Shown piece by piece: positions 15,785-26,203 of a stretch of DNA of 58,503 nucleotides. The notes beneath the pieces are model-generated. The model made no database searches, was not told the DNA's origin, and was given only the letters and a program-made list of their open reading frames with translations. The stretch's first letter is position 1; each line of letters starts with the position of its first letter. This stretch comes from Marinilabilia sp. (GTDB taxonomy: Bacteria > Bacteroidota > Bacteroidia > Bacteroidales > Marinilabiliaceae). Both the position numbers and the translations under genes were made by a program. The stretch covers positions 1 to 58,503 of the forward strand of contig NZ_JADQBH010000284.1 of the NCBI RefSeq assembly GCF_016278715.1, in the 5' to 3' direction.

Positions 15785-18229
15785 ATGAGAATCGTTCTTC
15801 TGAATCTGTTATTCTTAACAGTTTTGGCAACCACCGCCTATGGGCAGCAATTCACCATTAGCGGAACCATTACTGATGCCAGCACCGGCGAACCGCTATT
15901 ATCAGCCAACATCTACAACCCTGAAACACTAACGGGAACCGTAAGTAATGTTTATGGGTTTTACAGTTTTACACAGCCGAAAGGGACGGTTCCTTTAACC
16001 GTATCTTTTACCGGCTACCAGGCATTTCAGTCCACTTTTAATCTCTCTAAGGATACCATATTAAACATCGCTCTGAAACCTGTCATTGAACTTTCAGAGG
16101 TGGTAGTTTCAGCCCAAAGCCCCATGCAAAACATCAAAAGCAGCGAGATGAGCACCATACACCTCTCTCCTTCCAAAGCTGAATTGGTCCCCTCACTTTT
16201 GGGCGAAACCGACATCATAAAGACACTGCAGTTAATGCCTGGAACCCAAGGAGGTACGGAAGGCACCAGTGGATTTTATGTCAGAGGTGGAAGTCCCGAC
16301 CAAAACCTGATTTTATTGGATGGTGTTCCCGTTTACAATGTCAATCACCTGTTTGGTTTCATGTCGGTTTTTAATTCTGATGCCATCAGGAATGTAACCC
16401 TTACCAAAGGGGGATTCCCGGCCCGGTACGGAGGTCGTCTCTCTTCAGTACTTGACATACGCATGAAGGAGGGAAACAACAAAGAGTTTAAGGGAAATGC
16501 CTCCATCGGACTAATTTCCTCAAAACTCACACTGGAAGGCCCCATAAAAAAAGACCAAACATCTTTTATGGTCTCCGGCAGACGGTCGTACATTGATGTA
16601 TTGTCCTACCCCATTCAGATAATGGCCAATAATGAAAGTGATGACGAGAACCTTTGGATAGGCTATTTTCTGCAGGATTTCAATGCCAAGGTCAATCATA
16701 TTTTCAACGATAAACATCGACTTTACCTTAGTATTTATACCGGTAAAGACAAGTTTTTCGTAAACGACAAATACGAATTTAGCACAAACGACGGTTGGAG
16801 TGATGAATATGAAACTTTTACTTACAAAAATAAGGACAAAGCCAATCTTCAATGGGGCAATACAACAGGTGCCCTGCGCTGGAACTATATCATCAACAAT
16901 CAACTGTTTGCCAACATGACAGCTACCGTCAGCAATTACAAATTCAGCATCAGCGAAAACTATCAGGAAGAAAAAATTTCACACAGTAACAATGAGATTG
17001 AGAAGTCTGAATACTTCTACGAATATTACAGTCAGATTAAAGATTTTGCTGTCAAGGCAGATTTTGACTTCTTCCCTTCTCCTGCCCATCACATTCGCTT
17101 TGGGGCACAAAACACGCTCCATTATTTTTCCCCCGGTGTAACTGTAAACCGTGACAATTACGGTGGCAATGAAGCCGCCATCGACACCACCTACGGCAAC
17201 AAAAATCTGGAAGCCAACGAATTTCTTTTATATGCTGAAGATGACATTACGCTCAACGATTTCCTGAAAGTCAACATTGGAGCCCATTATTCTGCATTCA
17301 GCATTCAGGGCAAGACTTACCAGTCACTGGAACCCCGTATATCGGCCAGAGTTATGCTATCGAACCGTATGTCCCTCAAAGCCTCGTACAGCAGGATGCA
17401 ACAATATCTGCATCTGTTGGCCAACTCCTCCATGGGATTGCCTACCGACCTGTGGGTGCCGGCCACAAAGAAAATAAAGCCTCAAAACGCCTGGCAAAGT
17501 GCTATCGGACTTTCCTATTCACCAAATCCCAACTTCGAGTATTCTGTTGAAGGTTACTACAAAAAAATGAGTGGCCTGATTGATTACGCTGAAGGAGCCA
17601 GTTTCTTTGAGCTCAACCAGGGCAACTGGGAAGACCTGGTAACCAGCGGCGAAGGCGAAAGTTACGGTGTGGAACTGTTGGCCCAAAAACACGACGGCAT
17701 CCTCTCGGGATGGATGGGATACACTCTTTCCTGGGCAAATCGCCGTTTCGATAACATCAGCTTTGGCCGGACATTTCCTTTTAAATACGATGCCCGTCAT
17801 GATTTCTCGGTGGTATCGACCATCAAATTTTCAGAAAAGACAGACATGGGCGTTACCTGGGTTTATCGTACCGGCTATCCGATGACCATGGAAGACGAAA
17901 AATACAATTCGCCTTTTACCTTCTTCAGGGAGCCCAATTCAGTTGAAACCTTCCGAAGCAATGATATGATAGACCATTTCGACAACCGTAACAATTACCG
18001 AATGCCTGCTTATCACCGTCTGGATTTAGGAATAAATTTTCACAAGAAGAAAAAACGTGTTGACCGTACCTGGAGTTTTGGAGTTTACAATGCCTATGCC
18101 CGAAACAATCCGTTTATGATTTACAAATCGAATGAATGGGATGAAGAGAAGCAACAGGAGGTTTCCCGCCTCAAACAATTAAGTATCTTCAACATCATCC
18201 CTTATGTGCGCTGGAGCATAAAATTTTAA
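15785..18229 (+). CDS. TonB-dependent outer-membrane receptor with carboxypeptidase-like N-terminal domain
   Basis: Outer-membrane receptor of 814 residues from ATG 15785. This start gives a clean signal peptide (MRIVLLNLLFL...YGQ), whereas the longer frame from 15722 would include the promoter box. A CarboxypepD_reg/CNA-B-like domain (about 22-110) precedes the plug domain, with GFYVRGGSPDQNLILLDGVPVYN as its diagnostic segment, and a barrel ending in aromatic F. It is followed after 25 bases by a DUF4249 lipoprotein. This pair is recurrent in Bacteroidota and distinct from SusC/SusD. The substrate is unknown. Confidence 0.93.
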   Translation: MRIVLLNLLFLTVLATTAYGQQFTISGTITDASTGEPLLSANIYNPETLTGTVSNVYGFYSFTQPKGTVPLTVSFTGYQAFQSTFNLSKDTILNIALKPVIELSEVVVSAQSPMQNIKSSEMSTIHLSPSKAELVPSLLGETDIIKTLQLMPGTQGGTEGTSGFYVRGGSPDQNLILLDGVPVYNVNHLFGFMSVFNSDAIRNVTLTKGGFPARYGGRLSSVLDIRMKEGNNKEFKGNASIGLISSKLTLEGPIKKDQTSFMVSGRRSYIDVLSYPIQIMANNESDDENLWIGYFLQDFNAKVNHIFNDKHRLYLSIYTGKDKFFVNDKYEFSTNDGWSDEYETFTYKNKDKANLQWGNTTGALRWNYIINNQLFANMTATVSNYKFSISENYQEEKISHSNNEIEKSEYFYEYYSQIKDFAVKADFDFFPSPAHHIRFGAQNTLHYFSPGVTVNRDNYGGNEAAIDTTYGNKNLEANEFLLYAEDDITLNDFLKVNIGAHYSAFSIQGKTYQSLEPRISARVMLSNRMSLKASYSRMQQYLHLLANSSMGLPTDLWVPATKKIKPQNAWQSAIGLSYSPNPNFEYSVEGYYKKMSGLIDYAEGASFFELNQGNWEDLVTSGEGESYGVELLAQKHDGILSGWMGYTLSWANRRFDNISFGRTFPFKYDARHDFSVVSTIKFSEKTDMGVTWVYRTGYPMTMEDEKYNSPFTFFREPNSVETFRSNDMIDHFDNRNNYRMPAYHRLDLGINFHKKKKRVDRTWSFGVYNAYARNNPFMIYKSNEWDEEKQQEVSRLKQLSIFNIIPYVRWSIKF

Positions 18230-18254
18230 TCCTCAAACCTCAATATACTTACCG

Positions 18255-19310
18255 ATGAAAAAAGCATTGATAACAACATTGTCAGTAATTCTGATAATCC
18301 TGACCACCAATTGTGAAAAGTACGTTTCCGATTTCGAATATGATAAAAAAAATCCACGATTGGTACTGAATGCTATACTTCAGCCTGACAGCATCATCAA
18401 AATCAACATTTCCACCAGTCAGATATTCAACCCTCCCACCAAAACAACAACTATCAACAATGCAGAGATCTCGCTGTATGAGGATAAAACGGCTTTAGGA
18501 GAACCAACTTCGATTGGTGGAGGCTATTATATTTTCGAGAGCCACTATCCCAAGCCTGGCAGCACCTACAGAGTCGAAGTAACTGTCGAAGGTTTGGAAA
18601 CCGTTAGCGCAGAGACAACCGTTCCACCCATCGTGGATTTTACAGCAACCAGTCACGGCCCTGTTGACAAACCCTTGCAGGATTGCACTGGATGTGAACC
18701 GGAATTACGTGCCGAATTTTCACTGACGTTAAATCCCGACACCGAAACCCAGTTGTTTGGTACCTCCATTATGATCAACAAAGCAGTAATAGAATACGAT
18801 TACGAAAGTTGGGAATGCATACAAACTGAAAGAACATTAGATGACGGTAGCATTGTAATTTACGATAGTTGTTACTATAGCAGCGCAGACACATTGGGAT
18901 ATTATAATGAATATCCGAGCTTTTATACCAATAACAGGGCTGTGAAATTCACAAAAAACTGGAGAGAATATTACATTAGTTTCCAGGAATATGAGAGTCA
19001 TGGCACAAAGGTTTACTATTCCACAAAGAACCAGCCTTCAGGTGCTTTCCAGCTTAATCTGACTGTTCCTTACTGGGCAATGAATGGGGACGAAGTGGAC
19101 AAGATTACTTTCTGGGTAGATGCTTACGATGAGGCGCTTTTTCAGTTTATGTATTCACTGGCCCAGGCAGAAGAAGTTGATGGAGATCCCTTTGCCGAAA
19201 AAGTCCAGATATACTCCAATGTAAATAATGGATTGGGCATTTTTGGAGCTGTCTCGTCCTCTTCGGTTACCCTGGAATTTGATGTAAATACTTACAACAA
19301 TTATTACTAA
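18255..19310 (+). CDS. DUF4249 family lipoprotein
   Basis: Protein of 351 residues with a lipoprotein signal (ILTTNCEK, lipid-attached Cys at about residue 20). Early residues KNPRLVLNAILQPDSIIKINISTSQ and a beta-rich body match the DUF4249 family. It is probably surface-exposed and acts with the preceding TonB receptor, 25 bases upstream, by analogy with SusD-type partners. A cysteine cluster (QDCTGCEP) lies at about residues 140-147. Function unknown. Confidence 0.85.
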   Translation: MKKALITTLSVILIILTTNCEKYVSDFEYDKKNPRLVLNAILQPDSIIKINISTSQIFNPPTKTTTINNAEISLYEDKTALGEPTSIGGGYYIFESHYPKPGSTYRVEVTVEGLETVSAETTVPPIVDFTATSHGPVDKPLQDCTGCEPELRAEFSLTLNPDTETQLFGTSIMINKAVIEYDYESWECIQTERTLDDGSIVIYDSCYYSSADTLGYYNEYPSFYTNNRAVKFTKNWREYYISFQEYESHGTKVYYSTKNQPSGAFQLNLTVPYWAMNGDEVDKITFWVDAYDEALFQFMYSLAQAEEVDGDPFAEKVQIYSNVNNGLGIFGAVSSSSVTLEFDVNTYNNYY

Positions 19311-19320
19311 TTTCTTTGGT

Positions 19321-19468
19321 GAATAATTCGTTAATAAAAACTTAAACGCAGAGACGCGATGACGCAAAGGTTTTATTATGAGTGAATTGCGCCGCAGGTG
19401 CATAGTCTTTTTAATGAATTAACTATCAGCTGTTTATAATCCAGAAACTTCTGGACAACGGAGTATTT
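19321..19468 (+). repeat. dispersed intergenic repeat, copy A
   Basis: Contains TTAAACGCAGAGACGC, ATGACGCAAAGG, GTGAATTGC and ends in ACGGAGTATTT. It matches copies at 41463-41609 and 51471-51606 in the same orientation and with the same order of blocks. It occupies much of the 395-base spacer before the NAD(P)-binding gene. Confidence 0.7.
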
Positions 19469-19609
19469 TTGAAAAGAGAAACTAATTTATTAAAAAAATG
19501 TTGCGCGCCGCAACCAAAGCCCCTGTTTCTGTGACAAAGAAAACTTCAATGAGTAGTTGGCCTCCATTAGTGGATCCGGTTTATATGTTCTGACTATCCC
19601 TGGTTGCTA

Positions 19610-19662
19610 CACGGAGATTTCGTCATTGCAAATCCCGACTATTCGAAAAAGCAATCTCTGCA
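19610..19662. repeat. small repeat relic (CGTCATTGC...GCAATCTC type)
   Basis: GGAGATT at the left and CAATCTC at the right flank a TCGTCATTGC core. The wording resembles the short interspersed CATTGCGA/GCAATCTC elements common in many bacterial genomes. No coding potential. Confidence 0.4.
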
Positions 19663-19705
19663 AAGAAACAACTAAACAAAACCTCTCCTAAACAGTTATT
19701 CTGAT

Positions 19706-20359
19706 ATGACACACAAAACCGCAACAATCATTGGGTCCACCGGACTGATAGGCAGTCATTTGCTCGAAAAGATTCAAACAGATGACCAATTTAAGTCTGT
19801 AAAAGTCCTGGTGCGTCGTCCGGTAGGTTACTCACATCCCAAAGTAAAGGAGATGGTCATTGATTTCGAGGATCTGGAAGCATTCAAATCCGGAATCAAA
19901 GGAAGCGATGTGGTATTTTGTTCCGTGGGAACTACCAACAAAAAGGTAAAAGGCAATAAAACCGCCTACAAAAAAGTGGACTATGACATCCCCGTTCATG
20001 CAGCTCGGTTTGCAGAACAAGAGGGTTGCTCCCAATTTGTACTGGTTTCGGCCATCGGGGCCAACAGCCAAAGCAAAAATTTCTACACCCGGCTAAAGGG
20101 CCAGGTGGAAGATGCAATTAAACAAATGAATATCCCTGCCATACTGTTTTTCCGTCCGTCCCTGCTCCTGGGCAACCGCGAGGAATCCAGAATCGGAGAA
20201 TCCATCGGGAAATGGGTAATGAAACCGCTTTCTTTTCTGTTGCCTTCAAAAATGAAACCTATACAGGCTTCCGATGTTGCCGGGGCTATGCTGAAAGCCT
20301 CAAATGCCATGTTTCAGGGAGTGCATATTTTTCATTATCGGGAGATGAAAGAATTATAA
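19706..20359 (+). CDS. NAD(P)-binding Rossmann-fold oxidoreductase (HTATIP2/atypical SDR-like)
   Basis: Cytoplasmic protein of 217 residues. A glycine-rich nucleotide-binding motif IIGSTGLIGSHLL (about 8-20) is followed by DVVFCSVGTT and FVLVSAIGAN, a pattern typical of the NAD(P)H-binding HTATIP2-like group of atypical short-chain dehydrogenases. The canonical YxxxK is replaced by FYTRLKGQVE (Y-x3-K). The substrate is unknown. It stands alone between repeat copy A and the 430-base spacer at 20360. Confidence 0.83.
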   Translation: MTHKTATIIGSTGLIGSHLLEKIQTDDQFKSVKVLVRRPVGYSHPKVKEMVIDFEDLEAFKSGIKGSDVVFCSVGTTNKKVKGNKTAYKKVDYDIPVHAARFAEQEGCSQFVLVSAIGANSQSKNFYTRLKGQVEDAIKQMNIPAILFFRPSLLLGNREESRIGESIGKWVMKPLSFLLPSKMKPIQASDVAGAMLKASNAMFQGVHIFHYREMKEL

Positions 20360-20795
20360 CCGCATAAGAGATTAAAAAGTGCTTAAAGCATATTAACATT
20401 ATACTAAGATAAAAGTAGCCCAGTCCCTGGGGCAGAAGGCAGCAGCTAAGAGTTGTGACGGATTCTTTGTGAGCAAAGCAGCAGAGTTGAGTGCTGACCA
20501 GCCACTCTTAAGCCGCAGAGTTAAACCTGCTTTGAGACAAGCCCCGACAAGATAAACTACACATCTTCAATAGACTACAACCCTTCTCGAATGAAAGTAA
20601 ATCAGTCGTCAGGCAGTACTAACTACCGGCAAACCACCATACTGCTTTTATTAAACTAATCATACCCCATCTTTAAATGCCTTATAGCGTTCAATTCTCC
20701 GTTTAAAACATAATTTTTTTATCTTTGTCCAACCACAGACCACTTATTTTCTCCCCTGAGCGAACCACCATCATTCATTAAAAGCTCACACTGTG
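20360..20795. other. 430-base spacer, no gene recognised
   Basis: Mixed-composition DNA. A GGGGCAGAAGGCAGCAGC stretch near 20427 superficially recalls SRP RNA but lacks the tetraloop. A promoter box lies at 20720. Confidence 0.4.
20720..20727 (+). promoter_or_regulatory. -7 promoter box for the acetylesterase gene
   Basis: TATCTTTG, a perfect TAnnTTTG match, about 70 bases before the start codon. No clear -33 element. Confidence 0.5.
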
Positions 20796-22775
20796 ATGAA
20801 AAAACATCAAACTTCCCTTTCCCTGAAACTTCGTAGCGCTGCTATGATTAAGTCAGTTTTTACCTTACTTTTTTTCCTGATTGCCTCCTTTGTTCAGGCA
20901 CAAACCACCATGCCAAAGGTTTTTAGCGACCACATGGTTTTGCAACGCGACATACACATTCCAGTTTGGGGAAAAGCAAACCCAGGAACCAAAATCAAGG
21001 TCACTCTTGCCGGTTACACCTCTACCTCCTTTGCTGATGATGAAGGACAATGGATGGTGCGACTTCCGAAGTTAAAAGCTGGTGGCCCATTTACACTGAA
21101 TATATTCGAGGCTCAGAAACCCGGACCTGTTCTGACTTTTAAGGATGTGTTGATTGGTGATGTTTACGTAGCCTCCGGACAATCGAATATGGAATGGCAG
21201 GTACAGCAGGCCATGAATGCGAATGAGGAAATCAAAAACGTCAATTATCCCAACATCCGACTGTTTAATGTACCCCACAACAAAACCATTGCCCCTCAGG
21301 AGGACTTAAGAGACGGGAAATGGGCAGTTTGCGACACCTCAAGCGTTAAATCAGTCTCTGCTGTAGCTTATTACTTTGCACGAGAACTGAATAAAAATCT
21401 GGAAGTACCCATCGGAATTCTGCAATCGACCTGGGGTGGCACCCCTGTGGAAGCATGGACGAGCCGGGAGATGCTGCTGTCATCTCCCTTAACGCGGAAC
21501 AACGTCCTGGGCTTTGACACCATAACACCTTCTCATTTTGTGAAAGACAGTTTGGATTTAATTCGTTTCTGGGATATTGTTTACAACCCACAAAACAACA
21601 GCGAACAAACTTATTCCGAACCTGATCTTGACGACTCCCAATGGGCCAAAATTAAAATGCCCACCACCCTCAAAAACATGGATATGCCAGCTTACGAGGG
21701 CATGGTCTGGCTGCGGAGAAACATCATTATTCCGGAATCAATGACCAACAGAGAGCTAACCATAAATCTGGGTCATCCTGAAATGAATTATTCGCTCTTT
21801 TTTAACGGAAAAGAGGTGTGTAAAAACATCTGGAATGCCAATCTGCCCCATGAGTATGTGCTTCCCGACTCGCTTATAGAAGAAGGAGAAAACACGATTG
21901 CCGTTCGTATGGCATTTCTGTGGGGCGGTGGTGGTTTTAATCCGCCGGCAGAAGAGATGTACCTGACCGATGGAAATATAAATATCAGTTTGACAGGCGC
22001 ATGGAAATATCAAAAAGATCTGGAACCTGAAATCCCTTTTATCCAAAACTATCATCAATACCCGTCGTACTTGTTTAATGCGATGATTGCACCAGTCATT
22101 CCCTTTGGCATCAGAGGTTTTATCTGGTATCAGGGCGAAAACAATGTGGAACAGGCTTATGATTACCGCACCCTGTTCCCCATGATGATTGCCGACTGGC
22201 GCATCAGATGGCAGCAGGAATATCTGCCTTTCTTGTTCGTGCAACTGGCAAATTATATGGAGCGGGATTCTGTACCAACAGAGAGTAACTGGGCCCTGCT
22301 CAGAGAATCGCAGACCAAAACACTGAATCACCCCAATACCGGTATGGCCTGCGTCATCGACATTGGAGATGCCAATACCATTCATCCCCTTAATAAACAG
22401 GAAGTAGGGCGACGACTTGCGCTCATAGCACGAAATAGGATTTACCGAGAGCAAATTCAAGCATCAGGGCCCGTTTTTGAGGACTTTGAGATTGAAAACA
22501 GCCAAATCAGGATTCACTTTTCTGAAATTGGCTCTGGATTATCCATTCGCAATGAAAAAGAAATAAAAGGCTTTTCCATTGCAGGAAAAGATCAGCAATT
22601 CTATTGGGCAGAAGCTGAGATTAATGGCAATGAAGTGATTGTGCAGGCTGATGAAGTTTCGAATCCTGTGGCGGTTCGCTATGCATGGGCCAATAACCCC
22701 GATTGCAATCTAATTAACAAAGAGGGTTTACCGGCTGTACCATTCAGAACCGACCATTGGCCCGCAACGGAATAA
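20796..22775 (+). CDS. sialate O-acetylesterase-like SGNH hydrolase
   Basis: Secreted or periplasmic carbohydrate acetylesterase of 659 residues. I take ATG 20796; a GTG lies one codon earlier, and a third possibility is ATG 20844, which gives a more compact signal peptide (cleavage after FVQA either way). The catalytic block I is GDVYVASGQSNMEW with nucleophile serine about residue 130. WYQGENN and a late DIGDANTIHPLNKQEVGRR block carry the remaining SGNH elements (Asp/His). A beta-sandwich insertion lies between. The family name is historical. In a genome region without sialic-acid genes the substrate is more likely an acetylated plant or algal glycan. Convergent with the next gene. Confidence 0.88.
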   Translation: MKKHQTSLSLKLRSAAMIKSVFTLLFFLIASFVQAQTTMPKVFSDHMVLQRDIHIPVWGKANPGTKIKVTLAGYTSTSFADDEGQWMVRLPKLKAGGPFTLNIFEAQKPGPVLTFKDVLIGDVYVASGQSNMEWQVQQAMNANEEIKNVNYPNIRLFNVPHNKTIAPQEDLRDGKWAVCDTSSVKSVSAVAYYFARELNKNLEVPIGILQSTWGGTPVEAWTSREMLLSSPLTRNNVLGFDTITPSHFVKDSLDLIRFWDIVYNPQNNSEQTYSEPDLDDSQWAKIKMPTTLKNMDMPAYEGMVWLRRNIIIPESMTNRELTINLGHPEMNYSLFFNGKEVCKNIWNANLPHEYVLPDSLIEEGENTIAVRMAFLWGGGGFNPPAEEMYLTDGNINISLTGAWKYQKDLEPEIPFIQNYHQYPSYLFNAMIAPVIPFGIRGFIWYQGENNVEQAYDYRTLFPMMIADWRIRWQQEYLPFLFVQLANYMERDSVPTESNWALLRESQTKTLNHPNTGMACVIDIGDANTIHPLNKQEVGRRLALIARNRIYREQIQASGPVFEDFEIENSQIRIHFSEIGSGLSIRNEKEIKGFSIAGKDQQFYWAEAEINGNEVIVQADEVSNPVAVRYAWANNPDCNLINKEGLPAVPFRTDHWPATE

Positions 22776-22789
22776 AACCTTTAATCAGC

Positions 22790-23929
22790 TTATTTCAGGA
22801 AGACCACCGGCAAATAAACCTTCGATTTTTCCGGTTTGCCATCGGGCGATTGCGCGGGAATCCATGGCGGCATATCCATGACAATATCCACCGCCATTTC
22901 ATCAAGCAAGGGTGACAGAGCTTTCTGCACCTTTACTTTTCGGATTTTCCCGTTTGATTTTACTTCAAACACAACCATTACCACCCCTTGCTGAGTGGCA
23001 GAATCCGGCATCTGAACAACTGAGGTTAAATATGCATTCAATCCCTCAATTCCACCGGGGAAAGAGGCCCGGGAAGTAAATCCCGAAATTAAAGAACCGA
23101 AAGCTTTTTCCGTACATTTCACATCATCTGTATAAAGTTTATTCTCCATTAACATTCGAGGAAAGTTTCCACGGCAATAGTTTCGGACAAGGATTGATTT
23201 CAAATCTCCCTCATTAAAAGTCCGTTGTTCGGTCAACAAAGCGTCGTCGTCATAAAGAAATTTCTCCCTGGTAACCGGACCTTTAGCCCCTGCTGATACG
23301 ATTCTCTCAACAGGCAGGGAGTGGTCATTGTAATGAATATGAGTGTTGCTCATAGTAAACCCCTGGGCCTGTTTAAGAGAAATGCGCCCGGGAAGATTCG
23401 TTGCTGAATAATGAATTATTTGCCAGAAAGAAAGTTCACCGGCATAATTCAGCTGGCGTGTTTTGTAAAGATGCCCCTCTGCATTGAAGAAATAAAGTGT
23501 TTTGCCATCAACGGAGCCATCTTCGGCATATTCCACCCGCTCAATCAACTTTCCGGACACATCATAGAAAAAGCCCTCGTGCCATAACAATTTACCACCG
23601 GAATCATAGTGAGCCCGTTGAACCAGATTACCGGGATCATCAAAGGTATAGCATGAATAGTTTTCAGGTTGGTTGAAACGGTTAAACTCCACTGTTTTTA
23701 CAATTCGCCCAATTGAATCAATAAAAACTGCAGAAAAATGGTTTGCCTCTCCGCGGGCTTTGCTGATTTTTCCTGAATACTGATAATCAATAAATCCGGA
23801 AACTCCCGATTCTGCCAGTTTTTGGCTACCTCTTCCCGGAACAAGGTCAAAAAAATCATCAATAATCTGGGTTTTGGCAGGAATTACAGAAATGAAAAGC
23901 AGCATACAAAAAGTAACCAGTAGTCTCAT
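22790..23929 (-). CDS. TonB C-terminal domain protein with YwqK-like repeats
   Basis: Secreted protein of 379 residues if started at the ATG giving a tidy signal peptide (MRLLVTFCMLLFI...AKTQ). In-frame starts at 23962 and 24022 exist and are possible. The middle has repeated short beta units (e.g. YDSGGKLLWHEGFFYD, YAEDGSVDGKTLYFFNAEGHLYKT) like MORN/YwqK antitoxin-type repeats. The last about 85 residues (FPGGIEGLNAYLTSVVQMPDSATQQGVVMVVFEVKSNGKI...PPWIPA) match the TonB_C fold of Bacteroidota envelope proteins. It lacks the N-terminal TM of true TonB, so it is probably not the energy transducer. Confidence 0.75.
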   Translation of the reverse strand: MRLLVTFCMLLFISVIPAKTQIIDDFFDLVPGRGSQKLAESGVSGFIDYQYSGKISKARGEANHFSAVFIDSIGRIVKTVEFNRFNQPENYSCYTFDDPGNLVQRAHYDSGGKLLWHEGFFYDVSGKLIERVEYAEDGSVDGKTLYFFNAEGHLYKTRQLNYAGELSFWQIIHYSATNLPGRISLKQAQGFTMSNTHIHYNDHSLPVERIVSAGAKGPVTREKFLYDDDALLTEQRTFNEGDLKSILVRNYCRGNFPRMLMENKLYTDDVKCTEKAFGSLISGFTSRASFPGGIEGLNAYLTSVVQMPDSATQQGVVMVVFEVKSNGKIRKVKVQKALSPLLDEMAVDIVMDMPPWIPAQSPDGKPEKSKVYLPVVFLK

Positions 23930-24113
23930 ATCGGAAAGGATGGATTTGTCTTTTAAAACCATCAATTTACAGAAAAGAAAACCAGAAAATCCACACTTTT
24001 TACACCAAATGCATTTCTGCATTGGTCAATATAAAAAATGCCATGCAGATGGGTTACTTTCCACCTGCCATTCATTCGACTATATCCTTCAAAAAAAAAT
24101 CCAATCAACAATT

Positions 24114-26105
24114 CTATTTCAAAATAGTCTTATTAACAGATAACCCTTTATCCAATTTGATATGGAGGAAATAAACTCCTCCGGGTATTTCGGGAAAAGT
24201 AACCTTCTCCTGTTTCTGAATTCCGGAGAATTCCTGCTGGAACAGGAGCTTACCCGCCAAACTGATAATCTCCACTCTTTCCAGAAACTCCGGACTGTCA
24301 ATAACAAAGAAATCACTTACTGGAACAGGAAACACTTTTACGGAAGCATTCAGCGCGGATTGAGCGTCATAAGAATCAACCGTGAATTCCATATCTCCCA
24401 GGTTAAACCCTCCATTGCCCATATCCAAACGCAATAATTCATCCTCCTTGTAAAGATCAACTTTCGCCGTAATGGTAATAAAGCTGTTCCAACCAGTTGT
24501 TTTAGGAATTGTAACCTGGCCCCTCTCTTCTTCTCCCACATAAAATGTTACAGGCCCCCGCAAATCTGCATCACTGGCAATTCTAAGTTCCACAAGATAT
24601 TCAGCAGTTTCCTGCACCTGAACAGTATATTCCAGCCATTCGCCGGACACAATCCAACCCACATTGGCATTTCCATTATCTCCGTATTCAGTATCCACCT
24701 GTTCATCCTGCCGGGGGCCGGCTCCCTCATTGGCAATGGATTTATCGAAATAAGCAATATTCTGACCTCCAATATCATAGTGAGTGGAATTGATGGTTCC
24801 GGGAATGAGATGCGGTTGATTAATGTCGGGATATGGATATTGCCCCTTAGGAAAAACGTTCATATTTATAGCAAATTGATCGAGACAGGCATTATCCACC
24901 ACCACTTCAACACTTCCGGATTCTGTTCCCCAGTTTACTTCAACCTGATGGGTTCCGATGCCTGAAACCACTTCGACACCTGTAGGAAAAGTCCATGAAT
25001 AATCAGTTGTATGCATCCCGGGAAGTGAATATTGCATCCCCGTTTGGTTCATATCAAAAAATACAGGCCCTGCCAGTTGTGGCATTTCCAAATTAACCGG
25101 AAACTCAATAATCTCTGAGATCCCGGCACCTGAAACCTGACATTTTACAGTGCCCGCTGTGCATCCCCAGTCCAAAACAACAGAACTTTCATTTACCCCG
25201 GTTTGTATGGTGGCATCATCAGGAACCATCCATTGATAAGTCCATCCCTCAACAGCGTCAAGGCTGTATTCCAGATTTTCCTGGTTGGGAACCACCGTTT
25301 CGGGGCCTTCAATGAACACGGTTTGGGGCGACTTAAAAACGCGAACATATTCCACCTCCATGGTTTTGGGAAATAAAGTCGCATCCACGCCTTCAGCACC
25401 TCCCCAGCTGCCACCAACAGCGATGTTTAAAATTAAATGGAAAGCTTTGTCAAACGGCCATTCCGCAAATGTTTTGTTTTCGTTGCTAAAAGAGAAATGC
25501 TTCACATCATCCACGAAGAAATCAACACGGTCGGGGAACCACTCAATGGCATAAGTATAGAAGTTGTTCTCAGGATCGTCCAGTATGGTGGAATTGCCCA
25601 CCTGGGTGTTGATGGAATGGTTGTAAGCTTCGGTATGAACTGTAAAATGCACCACATTGGGATCGTAGCCCACGTATTCCATGATGTCAATCTCTCCGCT
25701 GGCAGGCCATCCGCCATACTCCCAGTTGGTGGGAAGCATCCAGATGGCGGGCCATGCACCACGTCCGCCTGGCAACTTCGCACGAACTTCCACCCTACCG
25801 TATAGCCAGTCGCCTTTGCCTTTAGTCAGCAATCTGGCTGAAGTATAAGCGCTTCCAAGGTACGATTCTTTCCGGGCTTCAATTATCAAACGGCCATTCT
25901 CAACCCGCGCATTTTCCTCTCTGTTTTTTGTGTAGTATTGTAACTCATTATTTCCCCAGCCATCGCCTCCTACATCATAAACCCACTTTTCAGAATCGGG
26001 CAATCCGGTGTAATCAAACTCATCGGCCCAAATGAGCGTCCAGTTTTGGGCAAAAGCACTTGTCACAATGGTAAACAGCACAAAAAACAGTAGGAATTTC
26101 TTCAT
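24114..26105 (-). CDS. secreted GH16 beta-glucanase with CBM6 and T9SS sorting domain
   Basis: Extracellular endo-beta-glucanase of 663 residues. Signal peptide 1-19; GH16 catalytic domain about 22-258 with the signature GEIDIMEYVG, catalytic E138 (nucleophile), D140 and E143 (acid/base); two Ig/PKD-like modules about 262-418; CBM6-like module about 430-578; and a type IX secretion C-terminal sorting domain 589-663 (VFPVPVSD ... GGVYFLHI ... KTILK). The sequence around the active site resembles laminarinase/beta-1,3(4)-glucanases rather than agarases, but the exact linkage is an inference. It belongs to the adjacent polysaccharide locus. Confidence 0.92.
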   Translation of the reverse strand: MKKFLLFFVLFTIVTSAFAQNWTLIWADEFDYTGLPDSEKWVYDVGGDGWGNNELQYYTKNREENARVENGRLIIEARKESYLGSAYTSARLLTKGKGDWLYGRVEVRAKLPGGRGAWPAIWMLPTNWEYGGWPASGEIDIMEYVGYDPNVVHFTVHTEAYNHSINTQVGNSTILDDPENNFYTYAIEWFPDRVDFFVDDVKHFSFSNENKTFAEWPFDKAFHLILNIAVGGSWGGAEGVDATLFPKTMEVEYVRVFKSPQTVFIEGPETVVPNQENLEYSLDAVEGWTYQWMVPDDATIQTGVNESSVVLDWGCTAGTVKCQVSGAGISEIIEFPVNLEMPQLAGPVFFDMNQTGMQYSLPGMHTTDYSWTFPTGVEVVSGIGTHQVEVNWGTESGSVEVVVDNACLDQFAINMNVFPKGQYPYPDINQPHLIPGTINSTHYDIGGQNIAYFDKSIANEGAGPRQDEQVDTEYGDNGNANVGWIVSGEWLEYTVQVQETAEYLVELRIASDADLRGPVTFYVGEEERGQVTIPKTTGWNSFITITAKVDLYKEDELLRLDMGNGGFNLGDMEFTVDSYDAQSALNASVKVFPVPVSDFFVIDSPEFLERVEIISLAGKLLFQQEFSGIQKQEKVTFPEIPGGVYFLHIKLDKGLSVNKTILK

Positions 26106-26203
26106 TGGTAGATTTATTTATTATTCCCCAAAAATGAGAAAACATTTGCAAAACAGCACATTATTTAACACATCAAAACCTCATCAATGACCTCATAAAA
26201 AAC

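Noticed and set aside
20418-20455. SRP RNA-like stretch GGGGCAGAAGGCAGCAGC
   Set aside because: The GGAA tetraloop and the GUCAGG side of the conserved loop are missing, and the flanks do not pair as in a small SRP RNA.
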